A stretch of DNA of 64,000 bases from Aphrocallistes beatrix (taxonomy: Eukaryota; Porifera; Hexactinellida; Sceptrulophora; Aphrocallistidae). The notes beneath the pieces are model-generated. The model searched no databases, had not been told where the DNA came from, and saw nothing but the letters and a program-made list of their open reading frames with translations. Positions within the stretch are counted from its first letter, which is position 1. Each line of letters starts with the position of its first letter. The translations under genes were made by a program, and so were the position numbers. The stretch lies in assembly GCA_963281255.1 (NCBI GenBank), contig OY725502.1:2852001-2916000 (forward strand). The letters are read 5' to 3'. Positions 52,745-63,902 of the stretch are shown one piece after another.

Positions 52745-53435
52745 GTTCGGAGGATGAAATCTCCAGCAATGAATTGTCCACGACGAATTGTCCATGCGAC
52801 GAATTATCCGTCAATGAATCTTTGTATCTTTGGATAAAATATTAATACATAAAAAATCCTTCCATGACTTTCAAAATTTATATTATGGCCATTTGAGTTA
52901 AAAATCGGATTCTACATCGTGAAATATCCAATATTAGCCGCAGGTGCGGTCGTAGGAATTTAGCAAGCCTAGGGTGAGGTGGGGTCAAAGAAAAATATCC
53001 GGGTCCCGTACTTTGATTTGGCTTAGGTCGGTCCAATGAAATTCGGGGCAAATGCCCCGGATGCCCCTCCCCTCTGTGACCGCTCCTGATTAGCCATTGA
53101 GATGTAGCGGAATTTTCGTCTGTTTCACGGGAATTAGCCTCATTAGAGACTAAATAAACTGGTACTAATGTATAAGGAACGGAAGTTGAGGCTTTTGGAG
53201 TGGAATATGTTTTGAAAAAAAGGGTGAAAATGAGGGCTTTTGATTAAGAAATGAGTAGGTGCGAAAAGGGTATTTCAGGGGACGAAAATTTCGCGTGACG
53301 AAAATCCCAGGGAAGAAAGTTCCGCTACCCCTTGTCCGGTAACTATGTTTAGATGACGAAATGTCCGTCGACTTGTCCGGCAACGAATTGTCCGGCGATG
53401 AATTGTCCATGCGACGAATTGTCCACCATTCATTC
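52745..53435. repeat. Dispersed repeat S copy 2 with GACGAATTGTCC motifs
   Basis: CGACGAATTGTCCATGCGACG occurs at 52786-52806 and again at 53388-53420, in direct orientation. 53095-53345 matches 23930-24150. Perhaps a transposon with terminal direct motifs; class unknown. Confidence 0.6.
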
Positions 53436-53593
53436 CAAGGATTAAATAATTATAAAATATTTTTTCAACTTCAAAAGGCTACAAAAATTACTGGGTGATT
53501 CCAGTTTTGAATCGTAAATTACTTTCTTATCTAAGAAAAGAACAAAGAAAAAAGAATAACGCCTTAAATAATAATTCAATAAATCTCCAAGAA

Positions 53594-54321
53594 GTGTTTG
53601 GAATCCGAATAGTAATATCCGGATATCCGGATTTTTAAGAAGTTTATATAGCTTGGCACAATTTATAACTAGTCAAGGATTCATAGAGCCTGTGTCATTA
53701 TATTATTTACAACTTTACCGATATTGATGTGTTTCAAATGTCAGAGATAGTTGTTGAACCCATAACTTTTGTAAAATGCTTACTGTGGGAGCCTAACTGT
53801 AGGGAAATTATATAAGAATGATATCATTCAGGGTTATTTCATAATATGGCAAATTTAATAAGTTTGAAGTTGTGGCCATTTTTCTCGAGACAGTGATATA
53901 GCAAGATTTAACGCTTGTGATACCAAATTTATTGTAAAGGCGGTTGTAAAAGTGCAATGCGAAACCGCTGCCTTTCAAAGCATAATATTTATAACTATGT
54001 AAATAAGAAATAGGTTGGGTGAGGCATGGCCTACTTAATATATATATTAAGTAGGCCATGGGTGAGGATACATTAGATTGCTGTTTTCTAAGAAGTTACT
54101 TCCCTACTTTAATTACTATACCTTCACTTGCTTAGATATCTATTACTATTCAGATAATCGATAAACATGTTTATTAGATAAGCGATATTACATGTATGAT
54201 TGGATCAAATAACCAATTGGACAAAATTTAAATAGGCAGACTGTTAAACGGATATCCGGATACCTGGCTAAAGATTATCCGGTATCCGGATATATGTGAA
54301 TGGCAAAAACTTCCCAACACT
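53594..54321. mobile_element. Possible hAT element with ATATCCGGATATCCGG ends
   Basis: GTGTTTGGAATCCGAATAG then ATATCCGGATATCCGG at the left, and TCCGGTATCCGGATATATG then TTCCCAACAC at the right, are inverted. GTGTTGGGAA is a frequent hAT-type terminus. A tiny fold-back element sits inside (54027-54060). Confidence 0.5.
54027..54060. mobile_element. 34-bp perfect palindrome: family E reduced to its two tips
   Basis: ATGGCCTACTTAATATA followed by its exact complement. The halves are the outermost bases of fold-back family E. It is flanked by GGGTGAGGC (54018-54026) and GGGTGAGGA (54061-54069), a 9-bp duplication with one mismatch. Confidence 0.75.
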
Positions 54322-54329
54322 ATCCCCAA

Positions 54330-55780
54330 GTAGATAGAAACAAACGGGAGTAGTAAACCCTGAACTTATAATACAAATTTCAATACCGACACAATCATAT
54401 TTACCCTCAAGTATAAATACTAAATAACATTTACAATTTGTATATAAAAGCAATTATCGCGGCTAGAATACTTTGCATCCCTATCAGAATAACTGAATTA
54501 AATAATAACCAATGACAGAATCCAATCGTAAAATTAGATTCGTTTAGACCAAAATGTAATTTTTAAATAAAAGTATGCAATAATTTATGCTTTTATACTA
54601 AATAATGTCAAATGATAATTATATATCAGTGAATTAAATCGTTCACTTGGGTGTTTCAACTTCGCATGTAGTTAATTCAACTATGCAAAAATATATTAAA
54701 AACTACATTATCACAATAAATTTAAAAGTTAGCAAATTTTAGAATTTGAGTAGAAAGTAAATTGACTGAAAACTGATCATTGCCCAAATTGACCTCCCGT
54801 ATACTCGTATTACTAAAATATCGTGTCCGAGTGTGCTCTCAATTAAGCCCTAGTGACCTAGCCCAACTGGATAATACGTAATATTTATAAGGCCCAAAAT
54901 TGTTCAATGGTTACTCGCTAAATTAAGGATTATGACAATGATTGTACCAGATGTGGATTAAACCAAATGATAAATCATGCATAGTCAAAATATTAAATTA
55001 TTAAATTAAAATACATAATTTTCATTCAAATAAGTAATTGTGTATTAGAAATTGGGGTATCAAAAACTGAGAAAATAATTAACTCACATGAAATCAGGTT
55101 TCTTTAAAAAAGGAACTAGTCAAGTTTATTTGGGAGAAGAGATTTTAAAAGAATTGAATTGTACATCGTATTTATTGAAACACCAAAGCCTACATAATAA
55201 GACTAATGCATATACGTATATTAAGTTACCAATAATTATTCTAAGATATGTACTCTAGTTACAGAGTAGGCGCTAAATTTCATAATGAATAGATAATTAA
55301 TTCAAAGATATTTAATAGGGATATTAATTTTGCACGTAAAGAGTTTTTAGAATATATTGCTGACATACAAAATACGATCACCATTTAGAGAGAAAGATAT
55401 CTCAATCGATGATGGAAACAAAACAAACATATAAATACATATAAATAAAACAAGTAAACTCTGCTTTATAAGAGTGTGGGTAAGTAGAATCACCAAAGTC
55501 TTAGTAATCTTAGTATACATCTGAGGATCCACTACTGTTTTATTAGAAATATCAACTTTGAGGGTTGATCGTGATGGTTATTCATTTAAATACTATAGAT
55601 ATTGGTCAACTAATGATGATATTGTCGAAAAGCTGGGGTAACAATACTTTCGCACAATGGTATAGGAACACCTAGGAAACCCAAAAAGCCTCTTAAGCAG
55701 CTTGGGTTGCCAAAATGCTCACAACAAAATGATTCACTTGCAATTTAAAAGAGCAGATATTACTGCAGGATCAGAATCTT
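54330..55780. other. AT-rich intergenic stretch, nothing recognised
   Basis: No open frame beyond 61 codons with a motif and no repeat matching other parts of the window. Confidence 0.4.
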
Positions 55781-55784
55781 AAAA

Positions 55785-55957
55785 AAAATGGCTGAGTTAT
55801 AGTCAACCTTGTGTCACCTAAAATGGCTGAGTTATAGTATAGTAAACATTTCCGAGGTCAAAACTTAGTGGAGACATAGCCAAAAGACTCCCACATGCCA
55901 AAAATCAGCTTTATATGCCTGGTAGTTTCTTGCCAGGCACAGAAAGCTGATTTTACG
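55785..55957 (-). mobile_element. Helitron family C fragment with snap-back
   Basis: AAAATGGCTGAGTTATAGT occurs twice, then GCCAAAAGACTCCCACATGC and GCCTGGTAGTTTCTTGCCAGGC. The last word is turned back on itself (inverted copy of CAGAAAGCTGATTTT), a rearranged 5' third. Confidence 0.6.
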
Positions 55958-56000
55958 TTGATTCAAAACATAGAGACGAATAAAATAATTTTCTGGATGT

Positions 56001-56276
56001 TTGCATTGTAAGAATCAAGTACTCGGATTAGCGAGGGTGTACTGTATACATATTTTAGAATCCTACATTAGCAATTATTCACTTCATCCTACTTGTTATA
56101 ATGTAGATAATGATGATGATGAAATAATTGATCAGAAATCTTTAGATCAAGATAGTATAGCATTTAATGAAAATTTTCCCTTCGGGAGAAGGCAAAACTG
56201 TGAAAATATACCTGACAGTACGTTTGTAAAAGGGTTAAAGGCTAAACTAAGCAATCATTCCAAGTTTATTGAATAA
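56001..56276 (+). other. Open frame with acidic run, unknown
   Basis: 91 codons. The part after YNVDNDDDEIID reads like coding sequence (DQDSIAFNENFPFGRRQN), but no family is recognised. The start of the frame overlaps a pogo-like terminus (CGGATTAGCGAGGGTGTACTG, 56025-56045), so only 56080-56276 could be an old exon. Confidence 0.2.
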
Positions 56277-56747
56277 CTATTAACTCACAACCTACTTACT
56301 TTACTTTTAAGGAGTGGTATAATATTTAGGACCTCGAAATATTTCTGAAGGTACTGTAACGTTTAGGTTTAGTCATTATATACGCATGTATTCCTAGTAG
56401 GAAGTATTTGCTTAAACTTAAGCAAAACTTAAGTATTCGCTTAAACTTAAGCAAAACTTAAGTTAAACTTAAGTTATGCTTAAGTTGGTATTCAATAAGC
56501 AAAACTTAAGCAAAATCTAAGTATTTGCTTAACTTTAAGCAAAAACTAAGTATTTGCTTAAACTTAAGCAAATATTTAGTTTTTAACTTAAGTCATGTCT
56601 GGGGTTGACTTAACTCTTAAAATCTTTGTAAATCGTGTTTCGGTCTATAAATGAGTATAAAAGCTTGTAGGTAGTTTGATTTATTTCTGTTGTATGAATC
56701 ATTGACGCGCTAGGGTGTTTTGTCAGTTCTATAATTGTGGTATTAAA

Positions 56748-57010
56748 ATGAAAGTTGGCGAATAACTACTAGAATATTATTTGTATACAAATGTTTTCGA
56801 AGAGTGATTGAGATGCGTAAAGTTTGATCTAAATGAAAGTTGGCGAATAACTGCTAGAATATTATTAGTATACAAACGTTTTCGAAGAGTGATTGAGATG
56901 CGTAAAGAATATAATTGTCTAAATATATCCATGACGTATTAAAATGATCTAAATGAAAGTTGGCGAATAACTACTATAGAATATGAATAATTATTCTACA
57001 AACGTTTTCC
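56748..57010 (+). repeat. Three tandem copies upstream of the Myb/SANT-like ORF
   Basis: AATGAAAGTTGGCGAATAAC begins copies at about 56749, 56831 and 56951. The first two continue through ACAAACGTTTTCGAAGAGTG and GATTGAGATGCGTAAAG; the third diverges after CTACAAACGTTTTCC. Position suggests a promoter or UTR, but nothing proves it. Confidence 0.75.
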
Positions 57011-57112
57011 AGAACAAATATTCGAAAACAAACTACTATAGTATAAACTAGTGCTGGAAGCAAGAACAAAATAAATTCGAAATATCCCACGGAAAAAGAA
57101 ATACTGAAACTA

Positions 57113-57541
57113 ATGGCAGAAAAATCCAAACCCCGGGCGAAAAACTTTTCCTCTGAAGAAATAAACTCTTTAGTGGATTTAATTCTAGAGAAAAAATCCC
57201 AACTGTTTGGCAGTTTGAGTGCTTCCTTCACTTTCGAAGATAAGAACACAGTTTGGGATGAAGTCGCGTCTGGATTGTCAGCACTTCATGGCACATCAAG
57301 GAATCAAGACGATGTTCTCAAAAAGTGGTCCAACCTCCTGAGCAAGCATAAACCACTAATTGCCGATAAGATTGCATCGATGAAAAAAACTGGCGGAGGT
57401 CCCCCTGGAAGTGAGCTAACTCCACTGGAGGAGAAAATCCAAAGCATCAAAGGGAAACCATTATTTGAGGGCATCGCTTCTGGGGTAGACATCACGATTG
57501 AACCTACTCACTCCAATAATTTAAATTTCAATCTCAAATAA
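57113..57541 (+). CDS. MSANTD3-like Myb/SANT DNA-binding protein
   Basis: 142 codons, uninterrupted. Residues about 8-85 match the Myb/SANT-like domain of the MSANTD3/fibrinogen-silencer-binding group: NFSSEEINSLVDLILEKKSQ, LFGSLSASFTFEDKNTVWDE and VLKKWSNLLSKHK, with tryptophans at the usual helix positions. After that comes TGGGPPGSELTPLEEKIQSI, the conserved GGGPP...LTPxEExI linker, and EGIASGVDI. Such proteins bind DNA in the nucleus; in PIF/Harbinger elements a similar protein recruits the transposase. The ATG at 57113 is the first in frame near the domain. It is the only intact transposon-type ORF in the window. Whether it is expressed, or is host-like, is unknown. Confidence 0.8.
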   Translation: MAEKSKPRAKNFSSEEINSLVDLILEKKSQLFGSLSASFTFEDKNTVWDEVASGLSALHGTSRNQDDVLKKWSNLLSKHKPLIADKIASMKKTGGGPPGSELTPLEEKIQSIKGKPLFEGIASGVDITIEPTHSNNLNFNLK

Positions 57542-57604
57542 ACTTAGTGTAGAAGCCATGAAATCTAACTAAACTAGAATATTTCTTCAGAAATATATAA
57601 CTAT

Positions 57605-58138
57605 TTAATAGGACTGTTGCGTAGATTCGTGAGATCGTAGATCCGTGAGATTCTTATAATATATAGCCATGGATGATTTTCTAGCGTAGAATTTTGAAAT
57701 TACCCGTAGAATCGTGAGAATTTGTTCCGTTTACTCAAATCACCCTATGGTTCAATCAGTTTCATCGTAACTTGATAAACACCGCAACCAAATTGTGGCG
57801 CGCGACACAATTTACTATAGTAAAACCCCATATGGACCATAAATGCAAAATAAAATTCATCCATGGGTCCATATGGGGTTTTACCAAGTAAATTGTGTCG
57901 TGTGCCACTAAATTGTGTCGAGTACCATCATTTTGTGTCGCGTGACACTATTTAGTGGCGATAGTTATCAAGTTATGATGAAACCGGTTGAACCATAAGG
58001 TGATTTGAGTAAACGGAATAAAATCTCACGATTCTACGGATAATCTCAGAATTCTACGCTAGAAAACCATCCATGGTTATATAGTATAAGAATCTCACGG
58101 ATCTACGATCTCACGAATCTACGCAACAAGACTATTGT
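57605..58138. mobile_element. Fold-back element inside the Harbinger-like region
   Basis: GTTGCGTAGATTCGTGAGAT with ATCCGTGAGATTCT and TCACCTTATGGTTCAA words is inverted at the right (ATCTCACGAATCTACGCAAC), arms about 200 bp. The centre has the tetrad ATTGTGTCGCG/CCATATGGGGTTTTAC. The flank words TAGGACT and AAGACTA do not give a clean duplication. Confidence 0.75.
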
Positions 58139-58654
58139 TCATATAATTTAACCATGGAACTTGATAGTGATTTTACAGTATTTGGGTAATTCAAAAGTAT
58201 TAAATTCTTGACATTTTTTTTAAAGCAAGCAAATCCTTAGCTGTTTCTCAAGTTAAGCAAATCCTTAGCTGTTTCTCAAGTTAAGCAAATACTTAGATTT
58301 TGCTTAAGGTTAAGCAAATACTTAGTTTTTGCTTAAGTTATACTTAAGTTTTAAGTTAAGCAAAACTTAAGTTTTGTTAGTGAATAAGGCCCCAGGTCTT
58401 TCCTGGAATGGACCACCCGAGGTTAATGTTCAGTGTAGGTGAACTTAATTACCTATTTCTTTCGATGTATACTAGGAGTTTTTGTCATTGTATTGACTAG
58501 CTTATTAAATCTACTACGTAATTGTAACTGATTTACATCGTTACAGTGCCAACTGTTCCAATTACAGTAATGATTTGTCTGAAAATTAGATGCCCATTGT
58601 TAAAGTTAGATATTTGACAATCTAAAAATAATTTGAGACCAGGGAAATTTATCA

Positions 58655-58740
58655 AACAAGCTCGCTTCGCGCACTTGCGTAGCACGGCTAGCGAGCGCTA
58701 GTGTTCGCAGAGTGGCCCTGCAGGCGCCTGGGAATGTGGC
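58655..58740 (-). mobile_element. Helitron 3' end fragment (diverged)
   Basis: CAAGCTCGCTTCGCGCACTT and GGCGCCTGG resemble the GC-rich 3' end of the family; no interior follows. Confidence 0.5.
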
Positions 58741-58894
58741 AAATTCAAGAAGCCCTACGGAGGATAAGTATCGATACTTTCACTAATTCTTTTCAAATTT
58801 GTTAATTGATACATTGTCAAAAATAATGAAAAAATATCAATATACAGGGGGGCATTCAATAAATACTAATAATACTCCACTAGAACAAATAATG

Positions 58895-60010
58895 GTACAA
58901 AGTTGATCATTTTTGCTAGGAATGCTCAAAAATAGTATCCCTTACACTCGATAACTGAATTTAATTTTTTTATCCAATTTTCAAATGTCTTCGAGAACTC
59001 ATCTGTAGGTATGTCTACGAGGCAATTAAAAATTTCCCGACCAAGGCTCCCGGATAGGTTATCTTTTAGTTTTCTAAAGAGCCAGAAGTCACAAGGAGTA
59101 ATATCTGGTGAGTAAGGAGAATGTAGGACTTCTTCAAAGCCTATATCTTTAATTTTAGGCTTTGCAGTCGAGGTTTATGCGGTCTGGCATTATACGCGTA
59201 TTGCAAAATTTTGATACCAAGAATCGAGTAATTACCACTATTTGCACGACGCTTAAGACAAAAATTTCAACCTCAGACATCACTACATCAGCGTAAATTT
59301 GTCCATTAAGTGTCTGGTCTTTGAGAACGGGGATCTGGGCTACTGGACCAATCCCATCGAAAAATCTGGGGATACCTTTCTTCAGTCATACTGGGGAGTC
59401 TGAAGTATAACACCATTGGAGCATGGAAATCGGACACACAAACAACTGGGGGTACCTCTCTTTTCTTCAGCCATACCCTATCATCCTGCCTTCTTTTCGG
59501 TGGTTTAGCTGTATCCATGTTTCGTCCCCTGTTACAATTTCTAACAAACGTCTTGGGTCGCCTTGTTCATAAATTACATGGTTTTGTTTAGCCATTTGGA
59601 TTCTAGCGGTCTTTTGCGGCAAAGTTAAACACTGTGGCACCCATCGCACTTGGACCTTCCTCAGTTCCAATCCCATAGTCAGAATTATGCATGCATCTCC
59701 CGTTGAAATGTTGACATGGTTGGTTACGTCTTCGATTGAAGATTGGGAGAAAGACTCTATAAATATCTTTACCTCAGTCAATTTGTCCTGGTTTGTTGCC
59801 CCAGGACAAGGGGCATCTTCAACCGATGCCCTACTTTCCATAAATTGGTTTTCCCACCTTCTGATCGTTGAATATGATAGCGATCTCTGCATATCGCTAC
59901 TAACTCTCGGTGATAGTATTTGTAGAGATTTCGTATTGTGCGAAATTTGATATACGTCCGTTGTTCCAATTCCAGGAAAATTTGGACGAGAAGCAATGAA
60001 AAATATCGAT
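58895..60010 (-). pseudogene. Mariner transposase, inactivated (second family)
   Basis: N-terminal ELEQRTYIKFRTI near 59970, then after a frame change SYSTIRRWENQFMESRASVE and DAPCPGA, VRWVPQCLT, and GDETWIQ at about 59510-59530, so the first catalytic Asp is kept. Downstream, AYNARPHK replaces HDNARPH (second Asp lost, near 59195), and PYSPDITPCDFWLF (near 59110) keeps the third. At least three frame changes. It is distinct in sequence from the copy at 6-7 kb. Confidence 0.85.
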
Positions 60011-60950
60011 GTCAAAAAGTAGGTTTCGAAAAATCAATATAACTTGAGAAATAATTGAGTAATCAACTCAGTCTAAGTATTTTGGAAAGTAGATCATGGT
60101 TCTATATAATTGCACTGTTCACTTTACACCCTTAAAAACCCAGGTCAACAATTTGAAAGTTAGGTTAGTATTTAGCTTATTATTAAGATTTGTGTACTTT
60201 TTATCTCATGTAATCCATTACTTGAAGTAATTACATGAAACTGAAACTTGTTTATCGATCATAACAGGTCCTGTAATAAACATAAAATTTGAAAAGTTGG
60301 CTAAAGTTCGAAGAGAATGTCAACAACCAGTTAAAGTAGCATCAATTATTACTGATGACGTGCAAAAGATTTCTACCGCCATTCAGTAGCGGCGCTAGAA
60401 CATCGCAAGACGGGGTGCAATGTGGGGTGCTGATTTATTTCAGGGCGTAAAAACATTTTACTAAGTGCTAAATTGGGGAATAGTTCATTCACGCTCTATT
60501 TTAGTAGAGTATTTTTTCCTATTTCAGCATGTCCAAGAGACCACTTTCACTTGGTGAAGTAGTTGCTCCTGCAAAATTGAGAAGTGTAGAAGTAGAGGAA
60601 CGAAGCTCTGTAGTGTAATTTCAGTCTAACTCAGACAACACTAGTACTGTTACATTACAGGGAATGAAATGGGTCAAATCAGCGATTTCGAAGAGCAGTT
60701 TGAGGTTCCTGTATTAGTGTTTCAGCTTGAATTACAAATTTCTGACTCTATTACTGAAGATATGTTTCAAAAACATTTTCTGACAATCAGTCAGAAGGTG
60801 AAAGGAATCGTGGTTTCTCGAGATTCTGAGGTTCATCTCTAAGAAGGACATTATCGTTCGTACCAAGTTGGAAGGCCCCAATTATGCTCGATATACACAC
60901 CATGACATCAAAAATGAAATTACCGAAACTTTCGCGTCGTTACTAAGGAA
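60011..60950. other. No recognised gene
   Basis: Open frames are short. 60540-60640 and 60660-60840 have coding-like composition on the plus strand but no motif I recognise. Confidence 0.3.
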
Positions 60951-60953
60951 ACA

Positions 60954-61062
60954 TCCTTACTAATAAAACTCGATTAATGTGTATAGTATATAGTATATAA
61001 CGAATTGATTGAAGAAACTGCCAGGCACAGAAAGCTGATTTTTTGGCATATGGTAGTCTTTT
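60954..61062 (+). mobile_element. Helitron family C 5' fragment
   Basis: TCCTTACTAATAAAACTCGA, TA-rich run, TAACGAATTGATTGAAGAAA and GCCAGGCACAGAAAGCTGAT; truncated before the family D element at 61077. Confidence 0.8.
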
Positions 61063-61076
61063 AAATTGCTCATTCC

Positions 61077-61620
61077 ATAGCCTACTGTATATAAGGCCTC
61101 ACAGTAACTTGCGGATTTGGGACTGGGATGGGGAGGAAGACCGTTGAACTAATACATGAGCTGCCTTAAATCATTTACAAAGCACAATAGAGCTTAGGAA
61201 TGTATTATCAGCATATATAAATATGGTGTCAAAGTACCCATATCCGTTGTTAAAAATTTGATTAGTCACCATATGGTTGCGGAATAGGTTATATTTGTGA
61301 CAAATTTGGTGATTTTCAGAGGCCGTTTAGGGGCACTTCTAAGTGTTTTTATTGTAAAATTTTTCGCATAGAACTGATATGTGAATGGGTTAATACGACA
61401 AATTTGGATTTTTTTCATGGAATGTTGGTACATTCCAGTGTTGCTATGGAAACGTGTTTTGGTCAGTTGGCGTTATATCTTGAAAACTGCAATGGCTACA
61501 CATTCAAATGTAGTTCCATTTGACAGCGAATATACTACTTCCTATTAAGTGATAATATAATTTCGACCTCTAAATTCAATAGTTAATGAGATATTCGACA
61601 ATGTATATATAGTAGGCTAT
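61077..61620. mobile_element. Family D element, one arm deleted
   Basis: ATAGCCTACTGTATATAAGG...GTATATATAGTAGGCTAT, 544 bp. 9-bp duplication GCTCATTCC / GCTCATTCT (61068-61076, 61621-61629). The second arm is reduced to about 20 bp. Confidence 0.85.
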
Positions 61621-62043
61621 GCTCATTCTAATGAATAATAGTATCAACGGTTGCCACCAGAGGTAATTTATCACCGCAAACATATATAGTTATTAAAATA
61701 GACAAATGTGGCACTTCTTGATAATAAAGATTGGGAATGAAAAGTAGATTCAAAATATTCTACTAGGAAAAATTCGAATGTGTATATTTCGAATTTGAAT
61801 CCCGATAGGCTGTATCTTTGACCGTTTAAGAGTATTCGTCTTCATTAATAGACCCAGGGATCCAAGACTGGCAAAAAAAAGTATGGATCTTTTTCGTCAA
61901 CCATTTACTTGCTATTTTTCCTTATTTTAGTCTAGTTTTACTTACTCACTGGTTCATTCCATTTGAAATCGACAAAAAATTTCAAATTTTTCTCTAATAT
62001 CTCAGAACCGCTTTATAATTTGCACGTGAGCTATGATACTAAT

Positions 62044-62893
62044 GCATAGCTTTCTAATACACTAAGGCTTAGCCTACTATATATAAGGCCTCAGAGTAAC
62101 TTGCGGATTTGGGACTAGGGATGCGGTAGAAGATAGATGAACTAATACATGAGCTGCCTTAAATCATTAACAAAGCACAATAGAGCTTAGGAATGTATTA
62201 CCAGCATTATAAATATGGTGTCAAAGTACCCATATCCGTTGTTAAATTGAGATATTCGACAAATGACCAAATGTGGCCAATATGATAAATTGTCTAATAA
62301 CTCGCAAATCATTGAATTTAGATGTCGAAATTATATTATCACTTAATAGGAAATAGTCTATGGCTATCAAATATAATTACATTTGAATGTCTAGCTATCA
62401 CGGTTTTCAAGATATAACCCCAACTGACCAAAACACGTTTCCATAGCAACACTCGAATGAAGCAACATTCCACAAAAAATAAAAATTTTTTTGTATTAAT
62501 TAACCCATTCAGATCTCAGTTATATGCTAAAATTTTATAATAAAAACGCTTAGAAGTGCCCTTACGTTTAAGGGCACTTCTAAGCGTTTTTATTATAAAA
62601 TTTTCACCTCTGAAAATCACTAAATTTGTCACAAATTTAACCTATTGCGCAACCATATGGTGACTAATCTAAATTTTAACAACGGATATGGGTACTTTGA
62701 TACCATATTTATATTTGCTGGTAATACATTCCTAAGCTCTATTGTGCTTTGTTAATGATTTAAGGCAGCTCATGTATTAGTTCAACCATCTTCTAACGCA
62801 TCCCTAGTCAAGTTACTGTGTGGCCGTATATACAGTAAGCTATCACTAAGGCAATGTCGCCAACTATAATTTCTGGGCCATGGATTGGTAAAC
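62044..62893 (+). mobile_element. P-like family H end, split by a family D element
   Basis: CATAGCTTTCTAATACACTAAGGC at 62044-62068 continues after the family D element as CACTAAGGCAATGTCGCC...TGGGCCATGGATTGGTAAAC. Only one end of the P-like element is present. Confidence 0.65.
62069..62843. mobile_element. Fold-back element, family D copy (775 bp)
   Basis: TTAGCCTACTATATATAAGG...TATATACAGTAAGCTAT with a perfect 9-bp duplication CACTAAGGC (62060-62068, 62844-62852). Parts of both arms are deleted. A short secondary hairpin (AAGTGCCCTTA/TAAGGGCACTT) is near 62552-62585. Confidence 0.88.
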
Positions 62894-63560
62894 CATAGCA
62901 TTCTATACATAAGGCAATGGCAGTCACTATTTTTTTTGGACCAGGGATTGCTTAGTATATTCAAATTTACATTAATCCTTTATATGTTATATGGTTAATT
63001 AAGCATTTTAAGTGACCCCACTCACAAATATGACCATTAATTGTCAAGACATATTTGATATTGATAATTATTTTTATTCCGGAGAAAACAAATATGACAT
63101 AATATAAATATTAAGCTCATGAATACAAAATAAACATTGGATTTCGAGAAGTACTAATGAGACGGACTTCTACTTCTTGATGGCACTATGGCTTGGCTTA
63201 GCTTGAGATAGGCTCGATTTAGCTTGAGAGACAGACTTGACTAGGTTGAGACACAGACTTGACTAGGTTGAGAGACAGACTTGATTTAGCTTGAGAGACA
63301 GACTTGACTTCCCTTGAGGATAGACTTGACTTAGCTTAAGAGATTGACTTGGCTTCGCGTGAGAGACAGACTTGACCTGAGATGTCATAAAGGAACAATA
63401 TAGTACTTCTACGAGTAATAAGGAACAATCACACACCCTGGCCTTCCAATTGGATATAGTCACACATTTCGGACCGCTACAGCCTGATGAAGTTGACTAA
63501 ATAAACAAATAATATTATTAAATCAGTTCTTGAATTTAGCAAGTTTAGTTTACTATTATC
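62893..63560 (-). mobile_element. P-like family H end with 22-bp minisatellite
   Basis: ACCATAGCATTCTATACATAAGG starts at the right-end type terminus of the copy at 7.7-10.8 kb, read in reverse. 63187-63380 has the GACTTGACTTAGCTTGAGAGA minisatellite, and ATATAGTCACACATTTCGGAC matches 10110-10130 inverted. The other end is missing. Confidence 0.65.
63187..63380. repeat. 22-bp minisatellite, inverted relative of 10186-10450
   Basis: About eight degenerate copies of AGCTTGAGAGACAGACTTGACT. Confidence 0.8.
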
Positions 63561-63571
63561 ATGTTTCAATA

Positions 63572-63902
63572 CAGTACATCCTCGCTAATCCGAACAGCTC
63601 TGTCCCAATGTTCGAAAAAATCGTTCGGATTAGTTAATTTGTTCCGATTAGTGAAATAACACTAATTCAATAGGACATTAATTATAATAAATTTGTTCTG
63701 TTAGAATATTAAGGATAATATTTCGCTAATTGATTATTTAACGAGGTTTCTCAATCTTATTGATAGATTTAAGTTTATATACGTTTATTCAAAGCTTAGA
63801 GGCAAATAAAATTAGATTTTGGGTGTTCGGATTTTAAGAATGAAGTGTTCGGATTAGCGAGGGTTCGGATTGGCGAGGTTCGGACTATCGAGGGTGTACT
63901 CT
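63572..63902. mobile_element. Pogo-like MITE, CTCGCTAATCCGAAC type
   Basis: CAGTACATCCTCGCTAATCC...GGACTATCGAGGGTGTACTC, left flank TA. GGATTAGCGAGGGTTCGGAT is repeated near the right end. An end of the same family is at 56025-56045. Confidence 0.75.

Larger units (their letters stand above)
56395..58395 (+). mobile_element. Harbinger-like element carrying a Myb/SANT-type ORF
   Basis: Both flanks are made of AAGCAAAACTTAAGT words in opposite orientation (56395-56610, 58200-58395). The inner ORF (57113-57541) is of the Myb/SANT-like group that accompanies PIF/Harbinger transposases. No DDE transposase is seen. Exact ends and a 3-bp TTA/TAA duplication could not be fixed. A separate fold-back element is nested (57605-58138). 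Confidence 0.5.
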
